Positions 16,291 to 26,670 are shown, numbered from the stretch's first letter. The stretch: 64,000 nt of DNA from an uncultured Paenibacillaceae bacterium (GCA_913056365.1 CAJXLT010000005.1:124001-188000), one strand, 5' to 3'. Made by a program: numbers and translations. The notes: generated from the sequence alone by a model not told the origin.

Positions 16291-19172
16291 AGACAATAAG
16301 CATGGACTATCACGTGCATATCCAAAGGCTGGATAGCGGTCATTTCTTCCTATGGAATGAAGGGGAGGTTGAACGATGGAAGGCCGATCTATTCGCTTGG
16401 CATCAAGCGAGCTTCTACGGCACCAGTCTAGACTACAGCCTCGTGAACGGCAGGCGTGGCATTGTGCTTGATCCTTGGATGGCGATGGACTATCTCGCCG
16501 AGCCGCAGCCGCTTAGTCACATTGATGTAATCTGGGACGAGCGTACACAGCCTTACCTGCAGACAGCAAGCAGACTCAAGGAAATTGTGCAACATGGGTG
16601 GTACATGCCAGATCCGGCACGCTGGACGCAAGAACGTTCTGCATGGCGATTCGCCATTCCCAATAGTGAGCAAGCTCACTTCGATGCGGTCTTTCGTGAC
16701 TTCTGCGAGCAAGCGGATGTCGAAGCGCACATTTGGTTGAATGATGCCTTGAGGCATCTGCTCGCCTTCGATCAAGCCGCTCATACAGCTTATAAGCAGG
16801 TGGTCGAGCAATTCCCGCTGCTTGCAAGTGACAGCCCCTTTCATGAGGCATTGGAAGACGAATGGTTGGAACAAGCAGGCTTCATCCAAGACAGTTGTCC
16901 GTTCCAACCATTGCTACAGCTGTGTGAGCCTGCTTCCGATGGCGCTGCCACATGGAGTTTGCGCATTGTGCTGCAAGACAAGAACAACGCAGAACATCGC
17001 GTCTTGCTAACGACGGACGGCTCTTCTATCGGCGATGCACCGCCAGTGGATTGGCGGCCGCTCATTCAGTCGTCGCTAGAGAAGGCGGCAGCCACATGGT
17101 TGCGCATTGTGCCGGAGCTTGCAGACCCTGCGCAACCCGGCGCTATTCGTTCGCATGCAGATGATGGATTCGTCTGGTATTTCCTCACTACTGGCAGCCT
17201 CCAGCTTGCGGAAGCTGGTATGAAGATACTGCTGCCGGAATGGTGGGATGTCACTAAGAAGAGCCATCCGGTCCTCAAGGCGCGGGTGAAGTCTGACACA
17301 AGATCGTCTACCGACAGCTTATTCTCACTAGATCAATTGATGACATTCGACTGGAAGCTGTCTGTCGGTAATGCCGAGCTGGACGAAGAGGAGTTCCTTC
17401 GACTGGTGGACAGCGGCAGCAATCTCATCAAGGTGCAAGAGCAATGGGTAGTTGTGGATGCTGCATATGTACTCAAGCTTCGCGAGAGAATGAAGCGTTA
17501 TCGCAAGAACGGGTTAACGTTACGAGAGGTACTAGAGATGCAGCTGATCGGAGACAATGTGACAGCTGGCGGAGCCTCGCATAACGATGAACAAGAAGTC
17601 GTGCGCATCGAGGTAGAGGTAGATCACAGGCTCGGCGATTGGATTGCGCGATTGCAGCAGCTATCCAGCATTCCGCCTATTAAGCCGTCCGCGCAATTGC
17701 ACACTAAGCTTCGTCCTTATCAGCTGACAGGCGCATCCTGGATGGCCTTCCTCGGTAGCTACGGCTTGGGCGGTTGCTTGGCGGATGATATGGGCCTGGG
17801 CAAGACCGTCCAATGGATCGCTTATTTGCTGCATAGGAAGGAGAACGGTCTGCTCACGCAGGGGGCTCCAGCTCTGCTCGTATGTCCGACCTCTGTGCTG
17901 GGCAACTGGCAGAAGGAATTGGATAAGTTCGCACCAACGCTGCGCTACTATGTGCATCATGGTGCGTCGCGTAAGAAAGCTTCGGACTTCCTCCCATCTG
18001 TGCAAGATGCGGATCTTGTGCTTACTACGTATCCGCTCGTCCATCCGGATTCAGCCGAGCTGCAGGCTATCCCGTGGAGTGCAATCTGTCTGGATGAGGC
18101 GCAGATGATCAAGAATACGCACACGAAGCAGGCTGCTGCCATTCGCAAATTATCGAGCCGCGTCCGGTTCGCCTTGACGGGTACCCCTGTCGAGAATCGA
18201 CTGACAGAGCTCTGGTCGATATTCGACTTCGTCAATCCTGGATACTTGGGCACGATGAGCGCGTTCAAGCGGCAATTCGTCACACCGATTGAGAGAGGGA
18301 ACCAAGAACGGCTCGCACAGCTGCGCCAGCTCATCCAACCGTTCATCCTGCGTCGGTTGAAGAAGGACCCTGCTATTCAATTGGACCTGCCGGAGAAGCA
18401 CGAATCGAAGATGTATGTCGCCATGACTGCGGAGCAAGGCGCTGCGTATGAGCGGCACATTCAGAACTTATGGGAGAAGATCGATACACTGTCCATTATG
18501 GAACGCAGAGCATTCATCCTCAGCACGATGACTCGGTTGAAGCAAATATGCGATCACCCTGCATTGCTGCAATTCCCCGACAGTCTCGACGACCAGCTCG
18601 CGATCCGACCGGCGCTGTCTGTCAAAGCTGTCCGCTTACTAGAGATGGTGCGCGAGGTCAAGGAAGATGGCGAACGTTGCTTGATCTTCACCCAATTTGT
18701 CAAGATGGGCATGCTCATCCAACAATGGCTGCAGCAGGAGTTGCAACAGCCTGTCGACTTCCTGCACGGCGGCGTAACGAAGAAGAACCGCGATGCAATG
18801 ATTGATAGATTCCAAGCATCTGCGGACGATTCGAGCGAAGCGAGCAGCGCACTCGTTCTTTCCTTGAAAGCAGGCGGCACAGGGTTGAACCTGACTGCAG
18901 CGAATCACGTGTTCCACTTCGACCGTTGGTGGAATCCTGCCGTGGAGAACCAAGCGACAGACCGGGCGTTCCGCATCGGACAAGCTAGAGATGTTCAAGT
19001 TCATAAGATGATTACGCTCGGAACCTTAGAAGAACGGATAGACGAGATGATCGAACGCAAATTCGGGCTAAGCCAGCAAATTACGAGCAACAGCGAAAAT
19101 TGGATTACGGAGCTCTCTACAGAGGAATTGCGCGACCTATTCACACTTCGCAAGCAATGGCTGGAAGGTTAG
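16287..19172 (+). CDS. ywqA: SNF2-family DEAD/DEAH helicase, YwqA-like
   Basis: A 961-residue ATPase. The N-terminal half (1-450) includes a bacterial SNF2-associated region. The motor follows: Walker A in DDMGLGKT near residue 503, motif Ia in LVCPTSVLGNW, DEAQ box near 601, LTGTPVENRLTELWSIFDF, and the C-terminal helicase lobe with LKAGGTGLNLTAANHVFHFDRWWNPAVE and QATDRAFRIGQ near 890. Such enzymes translocate on double-stranded DNA and remodel bound proteins (RapA and YwqA are relatives). The start at 16287 overlaps the ywqB stop by four bases. Confidence 0.92.
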   Translation: MKTISMDYHVHIQRLDSGHFFLWNEGEVERWKADLFAWHQASFYGTSLDYSLVNGRRGIVLDPWMAMDYLAEPQPLSHIDVIWDERTQPYLQTASRLKEIVQHGWYMPDPARWTQERSAWRFAIPNSEQAHFDAVFRDFCEQADVEAHIWLNDALRHLLAFDQAAHTAYKQVVEQFPLLASDSPFHEALEDEWLEQAGFIQDSCPFQPLLQLCEPASDGAATWSLRIVLQDKNNAEHRVLLTTDGSSIGDAPPVDWRPLIQSSLEKAAATWLRIVPELADPAQPGAIRSHADDGFVWYFLTTGSLQLAEAGMKILLPEWWDVTKKSHPVLKARVKSDTRSSTDSLFSLDQLMTFDWKLSVGNAELDEEEFLRLVDSGSNLIKVQEQWVVVDAAYVLKLRERMKRYRKNGLTLREVLEMQLIGDNVTAGGASHNDEQEVVRIEVEVDHRLGDWIARLQQLSSIPPIKPSAQLHTKLRPYQLTGASWMAFLGSYGLGGCLADDMGLGKTVQWIAYLLHRKENGLLTQGAPALLVCPTSVLGNWQKELDKFAPTLRYYVHHGASRKKASDFLPSVQDADLVLTTYPLVHPDSAELQAIPWSAICLDEAQMIKNTHTKQAAAIRKLSSRVRFALTGTPVENRLTELWSIFDFVNPGYLGTMSAFKRQFVTPIERGNQERLAQLRQLIQPFILRRLKKDPAIQLDLPEKHESKMYVAMTAEQGAAYERHIQNLWEKIDTLSIMERRAFILSTMTRLKQICDHPALLQFPDSLDDQLAIRPALSVKAVRLLEMVREVKEDGERCLIFTQFVKMGMLIQQWLQQELQQPVDFLHGGVTKKNRDAMIDRFQASADDSSEASSALVLSLKAGGTGLNLTAANHVFHFDRWWNPAVENQATDRAFRIGQARDVQVHKMITLGTLEERIDEMIERKFGLSQQITSNSENWITELSTEELRDLFTLRKQWLEG

Positions 19173-19184
19173 GAGGGGATTCGA

Positions 19185-19403
19185 TTGGCCAAGCGCAAGC
19201 AAAAACGATTGAAGCAGAAGCAGCAGCGGCATGATCGTGTCCAATCAAGCAAGAAGCAAGAGACCGGACAAGATTCAGCCGAATCGCGTCAAGCGAAGCA
19301 AGCCGGACGGTTGCCAGCCGACATGAAGCATTCCCCGGTTCAGCGCGCAGCCCCAGCCTGGAAGGAGCTGTATGTCGAGCTGGCACAATCCTTCAAGCGA
19401 TGA
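19185..19403 (+). CDS. Small, very basic hypothetical protein
   Basis: A 72-residue protein starting at TTG 19185 after AGGAGGGGATTCGA. The first 45 residues are almost entirely Lys, Arg and Gln (MAKRKQKRLKQKQQRHDRVQ), followed by a more ordinary end, PAWKELYVELAQSFKR. It lies 12 nt after ywqA and before a terminator, so it should belong to that operon. I do not recognise a family. Its charge would suit binding to nucleic acid. Confidence 0.6.
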   Translation: MAKRKQKRLKQKQQRHDRVQSSKKQETGQDSAESRQAKQAGRLPADMKHSPVQRAAPAWKELYVELAQSFKR

Positions 19404-19413
19404 TGAATCGCCG

Positions 19414-19455
19414 AAGAGAACCGGTCTCTGCTGCCTGTGCAGCGCCGGTTCTCTT
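19414..19455. terminator. Terminator hairpin between convergent genes
   Basis: AAGAGAACCGG pairs with CCGGTTCTCTT (11 bp), with GCTGC/GCAGC inside. It serves the ywq operon from the left and the acyl-CoA dehydrogenase gene from the right. Confidence 0.7.
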
Positions 19456-19472
19456 GCATCGCAATAGCTTCT

Positions 19473-20627
19473 TCAGCTATCGAGCCGATCACGCGCATGC
19501 CGCGCAAGCAGCTGGATCGTCGTATCATCCATCGGCGGATTGTGCAGACCGGCCCGTACGTCACGGTAATAGCGCTGCAACGGATTCGACGCTGACAAGC
19601 TGCGTGCGCCGACGACGCGCATCGCCAGATCAACGACATGGATGGCGGTGTTCGTCACCTTCAGCTTCGCTGCACCTAGTGCCGGCGCAAGCTGTTCCCG
19701 TTCATCGTCAGCGCTCTCGTCCCAGCTGCGGGCTACCTGGTAGAGCAAGCTGCGAGCCGTCATCAGCTCAAGCTCCATCTCACCGATCTTCTGCTGCACA
19801 TTCGGCAGGTCAATGATGCTGCCCTGAATGCTGTTCGGCGAATATTCCTTCGCGAACTTGACCGCATACGCCTGCGCAGCCTGCGCTATACCCAGATAGC
19901 AGGCCGGAATATGGAGCAGCCAGCCGTTCGCCCGCCGCGGTCCTTGGTCGAACCGCTCGACCAAGTAATGGCGCGGAATGCAGACCTCTTCCATCACCAG
20001 ATCATGGCTGCCGCTGCCCCGCATCGCGATGCTGTCCCACGTCTCCTCGATGCTCAGACCGTCTGCCGTGCGCGGCACAAGAAATCCCGCCTTGTCGTCG
20101 CTGTCCGCTATTGCAGCGCTGACGATGAAGTAATCGAGCACCGGCGACATCGTCGTGAACGTCTTCCTGCCGCTGATGACCCATTCCTCACCGACAAGCC
20201 TTGCAGTCGTCTGCGGCTTGCCACCTCGCGTCGGGCTTCCCGTCTGGCGCTCAGTTGAAGCGCCGTTCAGCAGTGCGCCCTTCAACACCTCGCCGCAGAT
20301 GTGCGCGAAGATGCCTTCCTCCCAGATTCTCTTCTCCGCCATATTGAGCATAATGCCCATATGCCAGCCGATCGACAACGACGTCGAACCGTCTCCCTCT
20401 GCGATCTTCTCCTGCAGCCGAAGCATCTCATACAGTGAGATCTCCTTGCCGCCGTATTCGACCGGAACCGTCAGCGACGTATAGCCGGAGCGCTTCAGAT
20501 CCTCTATGTTCTCATACACAAACCGATTCTCTTGATCGGCCACCGCTGCCCGCTTGGCAAATTGCCGGGACAGCTGATCCATATATGCCAGTTTATCTTC
20601 AAGCGTAGACAAGTCTTGAAATTTCAT
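19473..20627 (-). CDS. Acyl-CoA dehydrogenase, YdbM-like
   Basis: A 384-residue flavoprotein with the acyl-CoA dehydrogenase order: all-helical N-terminal domain (VPVEYGGKEISLYEMLRLQEKIAEGDGSTSL), beta middle domain (GRKTFTTMSPVLDYFIVSA, WDSIAMRGSGSHDLVMEEVCIP) and C-terminal helical domain ending in VVGARSLSASNPLQRYYRDVRAGLHNPPMDD, which resembles the FMN/FAD-dependent branch that includes desulfurisation monooxygenases. It is close in length to Bacillus YdbM. The start at 20627 has GGAGG 7 nt upstream. The actual substrate is unknown; either fatty acyl-CoA oxidation or a monooxygenase reaction is possible. Confidence 0.82.
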   Translation of the reverse strand: MKFQDLSTLEDKLAYMDQLSRQFAKRAAVADQENRFVYENIEDLKRSGYTSLTVPVEYGGKEISLYEMLRLQEKIAEGDGSTSLSIGWHMGIMLNMAEKRIWEEGIFAHICGEVLKGALLNGASTERQTGSPTRGGKPQTTARLVGEEWVISGRKTFTTMSPVLDYFIVSAAIADSDDKAGFLVPRTADGLSIEETWDSIAMRGSGSHDLVMEEVCIPRHYLVERFDQGPRRANGWLLHIPACYLGIAQAAQAYAVKFAKEYSPNSIQGSIIDLPNVQQKIGEMELELMTARSLLYQVARSWDESADDEREQLAPALGAAKLKVTNTAIHVVDLAMRVVGARSLSASNPLQRYYRDVRAGLHNPPMDDTTIQLLARHARDRLDS

Positions 20628-20790
20628 CATCATCCCTCCACATTTTATCCTAATACACGATTCCACTCTCGGGGCTGCTTTCTCGTACTTTCATAAAAAA
20701 ACCAACCTCCCCTTTATTTTGCCACTCCCTTATATTTCATTCTAGTTTCGTCCATATTGGTATTGAACATCGAAGGGGGTAAGCATCGAT

Positions 20791-22392
20791 ATGAACAAGA
20801 ATCATGAATCGGTCAACGAGTCAGAGAGCACCGATATGCTCACGAATCGGCAAGGGCACCCTGTCACCGACAACCAAAACGTCCGGACGGTCGGCAATCG
20901 CGGTCCCACGACATTGGAAAATTATGATTTCCTAGAGAAGATCAGCCATTTCGACCGGGAGCGCATTCCGGAACGGGTCGTGCATGCGCGCGGCGCCGGT
21001 GCGCACGGCTACTTCGAAGCTTATGGAACGGTCGGCGATGAGCCTATATCCAAGTATACCCGGGCCAAGCTGTTTCAGAAGAAAGGCGAGCGTACGCCTG
21101 TATTCGTGCGTTTCTCCACCGTCACACATGCGACCGGTTCACCGGAGACGCTGCGTGATCCGCGGGGCTTCGCCATCAAGTTTTATACCGAGGACGGCAA
21201 CTGGGATTTGGTCGGCAACAATTTGAAAGTATTTTTCATCCGAGATCCGCTGAAATTCCCTGATTTGGTGCATGCCTTCAAGCCGGACCCCGTTACCAAT
21301 GTGCAAGACGGTGAGCGCATCTTCGACTTCATCTCGCAATCACCGGAGGCCATGCATATGATCACGTTTTTGTTCTCGCCATGGGGTATTCCCGCCAATT
21401 ATCGACAGATGCAAGGATCAGGCGTACATGCGTATCGTTGGGTCAATGAAGAAGGTAAGGGCGTGCTCGTGAAGTATCACTTCGAGCCGAAGCAAGAAAT
21501 CAAAAACTTGACACAGCAAGAAGCTGAACATATTCAGGGCAAGAACTTCAATGTAGCTACACAGGATTTGTACGAGGCAATTGAGCGGGGGGATTACCCG
21601 GAATGGGAAATGTATGTGCAGATCATGAGTGATGATGAGCATGCCGAGCTGGATTTCGATCCGCTTGATCCGACCAAGCTGTGGTATAAGGAAGAGTATC
21701 CGTGGCTGCCCGTCGGCAAGCTGGTACTGGACCAGAATCCTTCCGATTACTTCGCCGAAGTAGAGCAAGCTGCATTCGGTACTGGTGTACTCGTCGATGG
21801 TCTGGATTTCTCCGATGACAAGCTGCTGCAAGGTCGGACATTCTCATATTCTGACACCCAGCGCTACAGGGTCGGCACAAACTATCTACAGCTTCCGATC
21901 AATGCGCCGAAGAAGGCTGTCGCCACGAATCAGCGAGGCGGCCAGATGGAGTACCGGGTGGACAAGGGCGAGCATCAGAACCCGCATGTGAACTATGAGC
22001 CGTCGATCATCGGCGGACTGAAGGAAGCGAAGCAGGTTGGCATGCCACATACGCCTTATGTGCAAGGGGAAGTCAAGCGGGAAGCGATCGACCGATCGAA
22101 CAACTTCGGTCAAGCAGGTGAGACGTACCGGCGGTTGCACAACTGGGAGCGTGATGAGTTAATCCTTAATCTGGTCAACACGCTGAGGCCGTGCCGTAAG
22201 GAAATCCAAGAACGGATGATCGAGCTGTGCACCGCTTGTGACGCCGACTACGGCAAGCGGCTCGCAGAAGGCTTGCGCGCCGAGGACGGCATGGACATGG
22301 ACGCTACGCATCGCGGAGCCATCGGCTCGACCGAATCCGAAGCAGCCGTCAAACAGGCGGAGCAGCTGGGACACTCTTCCGATCCCTATTGA
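20791..22392 (+). CDS. Haem catalase
   Basis: A 533-residue monofunctional catalase that breaks down hydrogen peroxide. Key parts: [19 protein letters not shown] with the distal His near residue 70, [24 protein letters not shown] with the distal Asn, and the proximal haem ligand in [13 protein letters not shown] (Tyr near 353). The acidic, Asn-rich first 30 residues are variable. AGGGGG stands 9 nt before the ATG. Upstream I see no PerR box. The gene is convergent with metE and shares a terminator with it. Whether it is vegetative or spore-associated cannot be said from sequence. Confidence 0.94.
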   Translation: MNKNHESVNESESTDMLTNRQGHPVTDNQNVRTVGNRGPTTLENYDFLEKISHFDRERIPERVVHARGAGAHGYFEAYGTVGDEPISKYTRAKLFQKKGERTPVFVRFSTVTHATGSPETLRDPRGFAIKFYTEDGNWDLVGNNLKVFFIRDPLKFPDLVHAFKPDPVTNVQDGERIFDFISQSPEAMHMITFLFSPWGIPANYRQMQGSGVHAYRWVNEEGKGVLVKYHFEPKQEIKNLTQQEAEHIQGKNFNVATQDLYEAIERGDYPEWEMYVQIMSDDEHAELDFDPLDPTKLWYKEEYPWLPVGKLVLDQNPSDYFAEVEQAAFGTGVLVDGLDFSDDKLLQGRTFSYSDTQRYRVGTNYLQLPINAPKKAVATNQRGGQMEYRVDKGEHQNPHVNYEPSIIGGLKEAKQVGMPHTPYVQGEVKREAIDRSNNFGQAGETYRRLHNWERDELILNLVNTLRPCRKEIQERMIELCTACDADYGKRLAEGLRAEDGMDMDATHRGAIGSTESEAAVKQAEQLGHSSDPY

Positions 22393-22406
22393 GGCATACA
22401 TGCCAA

Positions 22407-22445
22407 AAGGGCCTGACACGTATCCATAGACGTGTTCAGGCCCTT
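22407..22445. terminator. Bidirectional terminator between catalase and metE
   Basis: AAGGGCCTG pairs with CAGGCCCTT, and the inner ACACGT with ACGTGT. It lies 15 nt past the catalase stop and 14 nt from the metE stop. Confidence 0.8.
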
Positions 22446-22458
22446 GCTATGTTTCTAA

Positions 22459-24756
22459 TTATACAGAAACAGTCTGCAGCGTCCCTCTAGCTTGGCGGGC
22501 AGCCTCCACCATATTCGCGAGCGCCGCCTTCGTCTCGGCGATGCCCCTCGTCTTCAAGCCGCAATCAGGATTGATCCAGAACAGTGCCGGGTCCAGCACT
22601 TGCAGCGCTTGTTCAATAATGGCTGCCATCTCGGTCACATCCGGCACACGCGGGCTGTGAATATCGTACACCCCTAGGCCAATGCCGTTATCATAGCCTT
22701 CTCCGTCCAGCTTGTCGATTAATTCGCCGTGGCTGCGTGACGTTTCGATCGAGATGACGTCGGCATCGAGCGCACGAATCGCGTGAAGAATGTCGTGGAA
22801 TTCGCAGTAGCACATATGCGTATGAATTTGCGTCGTATCCTTGACACTGGAAGTCGCAATGCGGAACGCACGGGTCGCCCAGTCGAGATAGGGCTCGCGA
22901 TCCCGCTCCTTCAACGGGAAGCCTTCCCGCAGCGCCGGCTCATCTACCTGAATCATCTCAATGCCCGCCTCTTCGAGTGCGGCTACCTCTTCGCGCAACG
23001 CCAGTGCGATCTGGTTCGTCACTTGCTCCCGGCTCTGATCATCGCGCACGAATGACCAGCACAGTATAGTAATCGGACCGGTCAGCATCCCCTTCACCGG
23101 TTTCGCTGTCAGCGACTTGGCGTAGACGCTCTCCTTCACCGTCATCGGCTCCCGGAAGGCGACGTCGCCATAGATGACCGGCGGCTTGACACAACGCGAG
23201 CCGTAGGACTGCACCCACCCGTTCTGTGTGAAGACGAAGCCGTCCAGCTTCTCTCCGAAGAACTCTACCATATCAGTCCGTTCGAATTCACCGTGCACGA
23301 GCACGTCCAAGCCAAGCTCCTCCTGAAGACGCATGCACGCGGCAATCTGCTCCTGCATGAATGATTCGTACTCGTGTTGATCCCATTCGCCTCTGCGCCA
23401 GCGCAGTCGGGCTTGACGCACCTCCTTCGTCTGCGGGAAGCTGCCGATTGTGGTCGTGGGCAGTTGTGGCAGCTGCCACTTCTCCTGCTGCAGTGGTTGA
23501 CGCTCGGCGAAGGCAAGGCCCCGTTGATCGCGCTGCTGCGCCCATTGAGCCTGCTGACTCGCCACGTCCTGACGGTTGCGCTGCGGCAGCGCACGGAACC
23601 GGGCGAGGCTGTTGCGGCTTGCCTCAAGCTCGCCCGCAGCTGCGGCAGGCTCGCGAAGCGCGCTGCCTAGCAGCTTCAGCTCGTCCAGCTTCTCATTGGC
23701 GAAGGCCAGCGCCTCGCGAATGACCGGGTCCAGCTTCTCCTCCGCTTGCGTCGACACGGGCACATGCAGCAGGCTGCAGGAAGGCTGGAGCACCATCCGC
23801 GCATAAGGCACCGATTGCGCGAGTGTATTCACCAGCTCCAGCTTGCTGTCCAGATCGGCGCGCCATATGTTGCGTCCGTCGATAAGCCCAACGCCGAGCC
23901 GCTTGTCCTGCGGGAAGCCGTGCTTGGCGATTGCCTGTAGATTCGCGCCACTGTCATGCACGAAATCCAAACCAATGCCTTGCACCGGCAGCTGCACGAC
24001 CTGCTCATAGCGGTCTATCGCTTCAAAGTACGTTTGCAACATGATCGACAAGCTTGGCACGGCCTGTGCGATTTCCTGATAAATCCTTGTCACGAGCTCG
24101 ATATCCGCATCAGACATATCCATGACGAGCACAGGCTCATCGATCTGCACCCAAGCGACACCATCCTGCTCCAATTCCTTGAGCATCTGCACATACACAG
24201 GCAGGAACTGCTCCACCTTGGGCCCGAGCTCCTTCTCTCCGAATCCCTTCGACAGCTTCAGGAAGGTATAGAGACCGACAACGACCGGCATGCCGTCGAT
24301 GCCTGCCCGTTCCTTGGCGAACCGGTAAGCCTCCAACGGCTTGTTCTCGGTCAGCGACGGAGTCTGCTCTCCGATCTCCGGTACAATATAGTGATAATTC
24401 GTGTTGAACCACTTCGTCATTTCACACGCTGGCGCTTCACTGCTGCCGCGTGCCATCGCGAAGTACGTGGAGAGCGGCACCCGTCCGCTTGTATAACCGA
24501 ACCGTTCCGGCACAATACCGAACATGACAGCCATATCCAGCATGTGATCATAATACGTAAAATCATTGACTGGGATGAGGTCGATCCCTTTGTCCTTCTG
24601 GAGCGCTAGCTGCTCCTGCCGAATACGCGCCAGCTCCTTCACCAACGCCGCTTCCTCCAGCTTGCCGGCCCAATGCGCCTCCAGCGCCTTCTTCCATTCG
24701 CGGTTGCTCCCGATTCTCGGGTAGCCTAAATTGCTAATTGTCAGCGTTTCTCCCAT
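22459..24756 (-). CDS. metE: Cobalamin-independent methionine synthase MetE
   Basis: A 765-residue enzyme that methylates homocysteine with 5-methyltetrahydropteroyl-triglutamate, without vitamin B12. The N-terminal barrel begins NLGYPRIGSNREWKKALEAHW; the C-terminal catalytic barrel includes TTTIGSFPQTKEVR, HGEFERTDMVEFFGE, and the zinc ligands in IHTHMCYCEF (His and Cys) and NPDCGLKTR (Cys). About 700 nt upstream on the same strand lies a cobalamin riboswitch and then a terminator, so expression is probably shut off when B12 is abundant and a B12-dependent MetH can take over. A methionine/SAM-type riboswitch is not seen. Confidence 0.96.
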   Translation of the reverse strand: MGETLTISNLGYPRIGSNREWKKALEAHWAGKLEEAALVKELARIRQEQLALQKDKGIDLIPVNDFTYYDHMLDMAVMFGIVPERFGYTSGRVPLSTYFAMARGSSEAPACEMTKWFNTNYHYIVPEIGEQTPSLTENKPLEAYRFAKERAGIDGMPVVVGLYTFLKLSKGFGEKELGPKVEQFLPVYVQMLKELEQDGVAWVQIDEPVLVMDMSDADIELVTRIYQEIAQAVPSLSIMLQTYFEAIDRYEQVVQLPVQGIGLDFVHDSGANLQAIAKHGFPQDKRLGVGLIDGRNIWRADLDSKLELVNTLAQSVPYARMVLQPSCSLLHVPVSTQAEEKLDPVIREALAFANEKLDELKLLGSALREPAAAAGELEASRNSLARFRALPQRNRQDVASQQAQWAQQRDQRGLAFAERQPLQQEKWQLPQLPTTTIGSFPQTKEVRQARLRWRRGEWDQHEYESFMQEQIAACMRLQEELGLDVLVHGEFERTDMVEFFGEKLDGFVFTQNGWVQSYGSRCVKPPVIYGDVAFREPMTVKESVYAKSLTAKPVKGMLTGPITILCWSFVRDDQSREQVTNQIALALREEVAALEEAGIEMIQVDEPALREGFPLKERDREPYLDWATRAFRIATSSVKDTTQIHTHMCYCEFHDILHAIRALDADVISIETSRSHGELIDKLDGEGYDNGIGLGVYDIHSPRVPDVTEMAAIIEQALQVLDPALFWINPDCGLKTRGIAETKAALANMVEAARQARGTLQTVSV

Positions 24757-24902
24757 TGTGTATCTGCCTCCTATTTACTTCTATTTACTGTTGGTTTGAA
24801 CCCGTTTGGCGAAAATACTACTTGCCCAGCTCCCATCGCCACTTTTACTATGACCGTATCATGAGTCGCACTACCCTCGTTCGCCCACCTAGCATTCGAT
24901 CC

Positions 24903-25135
24903 AATTAGTGATCATTTCGTATGCTTATTTTCAGCACATTGCGCATCATCGGCTAATTAGTGATCAAAGTTGATTCTTAATTTCAGCATATTGCCCAGCA
25001 TCGCCAATTAGTGACCAAAGTTGATGCATAATTTCTAGAAAATCCGCCACATGCCGAACTTCGGTCGAATTAGTGACCACATATGAACGCTAATTTAGAA
25101 ATTGTGGCAACTGAGCCAAATTAGTGATCAGAAAT
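24903..25135. repeat. Array of about 51-nt degenerate repeats (AATTAGTGATCA type)
   Basis: AATTAGTGATCA or AATTAGTGACCA recurs at 24903, 24955, 25006, 25068 and 25119 (spacings 52, 51, 62, 51). Each of the middle copies continues with AAGTTGAT or similar, then TTAATTTCAGCATATTGCC-like sequence. It lies between the riboswitch terminator and metE. It is noncoding and too irregular and continuous to be CRISPR. Confidence 0.65.
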
Positions 25136-25245
25136 GAGTACTAAATGAGATTTTTTGCGTAAACGGCATGCGTAGTGACAGGAATGAACGTTCGTCGAGT
25201 GAACATTTGTCTAGTGCCCGATCTGCGAACGATCGTCATCAACAC

Positions 25246-25286
25246 AAAAAAAACGCCTTATCCCATAGTCAAGCAAGGGAAAGACG
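25246..25286 (-). terminator. Intrinsic terminator downstream of cobalamin riboswitch 1
   Basis: On the minus strand CGTCTTTCCC pairs with GGGATAAGGCG (one bulge) across a 12-nt loop, and eight T residues follow. It is about 166 nt past the riboswitch and can be read as its expression platform or as the end of a short attenuated transcript. Confidence 0.75.
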
Positions 25287-25451
25287 CCCAATCATCCATA
25301 TATGTGGGTTGCCGTCTAACACCTCCCTATCTCCCGTAGGTAAACTCCCGCAGCACTCTGAGGCAAGCCGTTACGCTTCCCCGTATGCTGCAGGGCCAGA
25401 CAAATGCACGCCGAGCCTTGAATCGCTCCGGCATCTGTATAGCAGTGTTGT

Positions 25452-25664
25452 CCAAACAGGCAGGTCTCCTGGCTTGCAGTATCATCGTCGGCAGCAGCCT
25501 TCCCGGTTGAATGTCTCAACCAGTGGCATAATAAGCTGCGACTTGAGTCCATTATGAAATGGACTCACTCTGCTGTCACAGTGGCGGGACCGCGTCGGAA
25601 TTGCACCGAACTTCCCTATTAAGCTGGCTGGAACACTCGCTAGTTCCAGCCAGCACCTGTTTGC
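25452..25664 (-). ncRNA. Cobalamin (AdoCbl) riboswitch 1, upstream of metE
   Basis: Read on the minus strand, the element opens with CAAACAGGTG and closes with CCTGTTTGG (P1 stem). Between them are the conserved core TTAATAGGGAAGTTCGGTGC, AATTCCGACGCGGTCCCGCC, CACTGTGA and the 3' B12 box GCCAGGAGACCTGCC. These are diagnostic of the family. A peripheral stem carries GAGTCCATT-ATGA-AATGGACTC (25545-25566), a palindrome also found elsewhere in the window. The next gene downstream in the same direction is metE. Binding of cobalamin would be expected to promote termination at the hairpin near 25246-25286. Confidence 0.92.
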
Positions 25665-25675
25665 GCGAATATGCA

Positions 25676-25704
25676 ATTGTAGGTATGCAGGCTAGGCGCC
25701 ACAA
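25676..25704 (-). promoter_or_regulatory. Promoter of cobalamin riboswitch 1
   Basis: TTGTGG (25704-25699) and TACAAT (25681-25676) are spaced by 17 nt on the minus strand, just after the nrdF stop. Transcription would start close to the P1 stem of the riboswitch. Confidence 0.55.
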
Positions 25705-25713
25705 CGCCCGAGC

Positions 25714-26670
25714 TTACAGATCAAACTGGAAATCCTCATCTCTGAGCGGCTCAACGTGAACCGTACGCACATAGCCGTTACCCTTAGTGGAGAAGAAATC
25801 ATGCTGCCGGGTATGCGTGCTAATGCCGTTCTGCACGATCGGGTTGATCTCCTCCTCCGGGAACATCGGCTCGCGCCCGAGATTGCTCAACGCCTTGTTC
25901 GCATTGTAGCGCAGGAACGCCTTCACTTCCTCGGACAAGCCAACGTTCGTATACAGCTCCTCTGTATATTGCTCCTCATTGCTGTGTAGATAGCGCAGCA
26001 GACCGAGGAAGGTTTCATCAGCCGATGCCCGCTCATCCTCATCCAGCTCTGCATAGATCTCCTGCGCCAATACCCCGACATAGAGACCGTGAATGCTCTC
26101 GTCGCGCAGGATCAGGTTGATGATTTCGCCGCTGCTCGTCATCTTGCCCTGCCCGGCCAAGTAGAGCGGATAGAAGAAGCCGCTATAGAACAAGTAGCTT
26201 TCCAGCAGAACCGATGCCGCCATAGCCAAATAGAGGTCCTTCCGCGTATGAATGGCGCTATAGTATTGGGAGATCGTCTCAGCCTTAATTTGCAAGTATC
26301 GATTCTCTTCCACCCAACGGAACACCCGGTCGATCTCTTCCTTGGACACGAGTGTGGTGAAGATACTGCTGTACGACTTGGCATGGATTTGCTCCATCAT
26401 CCCCATGAAGCCGAGCACAGCCTTGCGCTGCAGCCCGTCCACATGCTCCAGAATCTTCGGCATGCCTACACCGCCCTGCACCGTATCCAGCAAAGTCAGA
26501 CCGCCCAGCACCTTGATATACAACTCCTGCTCCGCTTCGCTCAAGGACAGCCAAGCCATCTTGTCATCGGACAGCGGAATCTCCTCTTCCGTCCAAAACT
26601 GCATAATATTCTGGTTCCAGAACGTCAGGCTATACTCATCATCAGGCCGGTTCCAGTTCACTGCTTTCAT
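25714..26670 (-). CDS. nrdF: Class Ib ribonucleotide reductase beta subunit NrdF
   Basis: A 318-residue radical-generating subunit. Its ferritin-like helices include EAEQELYIKVLGGLTLLDTVQGG, MGMMEQIHAKSYSSIF with Glu and His ligands, and RDESIHGLYVGVLAQEIY with the second Glu/His set. It holds the dinuclear metal and tyrosyl radical used by NrdE. The C-terminal DEDFQFDL is the usual contact for the large subunit. The start at 26670 follows AGGAGG by 8 nt. It is the third gene of nrdI-nrdE-nrdF, 127 nt after nrdE. Confidence 0.95.
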   Translation of the reverse strand: MKAVNWNRPDDEYSLTFWNQNIMQFWTEEEIPLSDDKMAWLSLSEAEQELYIKVLGGLTLLDTVQGGVGMPKILEHVDGLQRKAVLGFMGMMEQIHAKSYSSIFTTLVSKEEIDRVFRWVEENRYLQIKAETISQYYSAIHTRKDLYLAMAASVLLESYLFYSGFFYPLYLAGQGKMTSSGEIINLILRDESIHGLYVGVLAQEIYAELDEDERASADETFLGLLRYLHSNEEQYTEELYTNVGLSEEVKAFLRYNANKALSNLGREPMFPEEEINPIVQNGISTHTRQHDFFSTKGNGYVRTVHVEPLRDEDFQFDL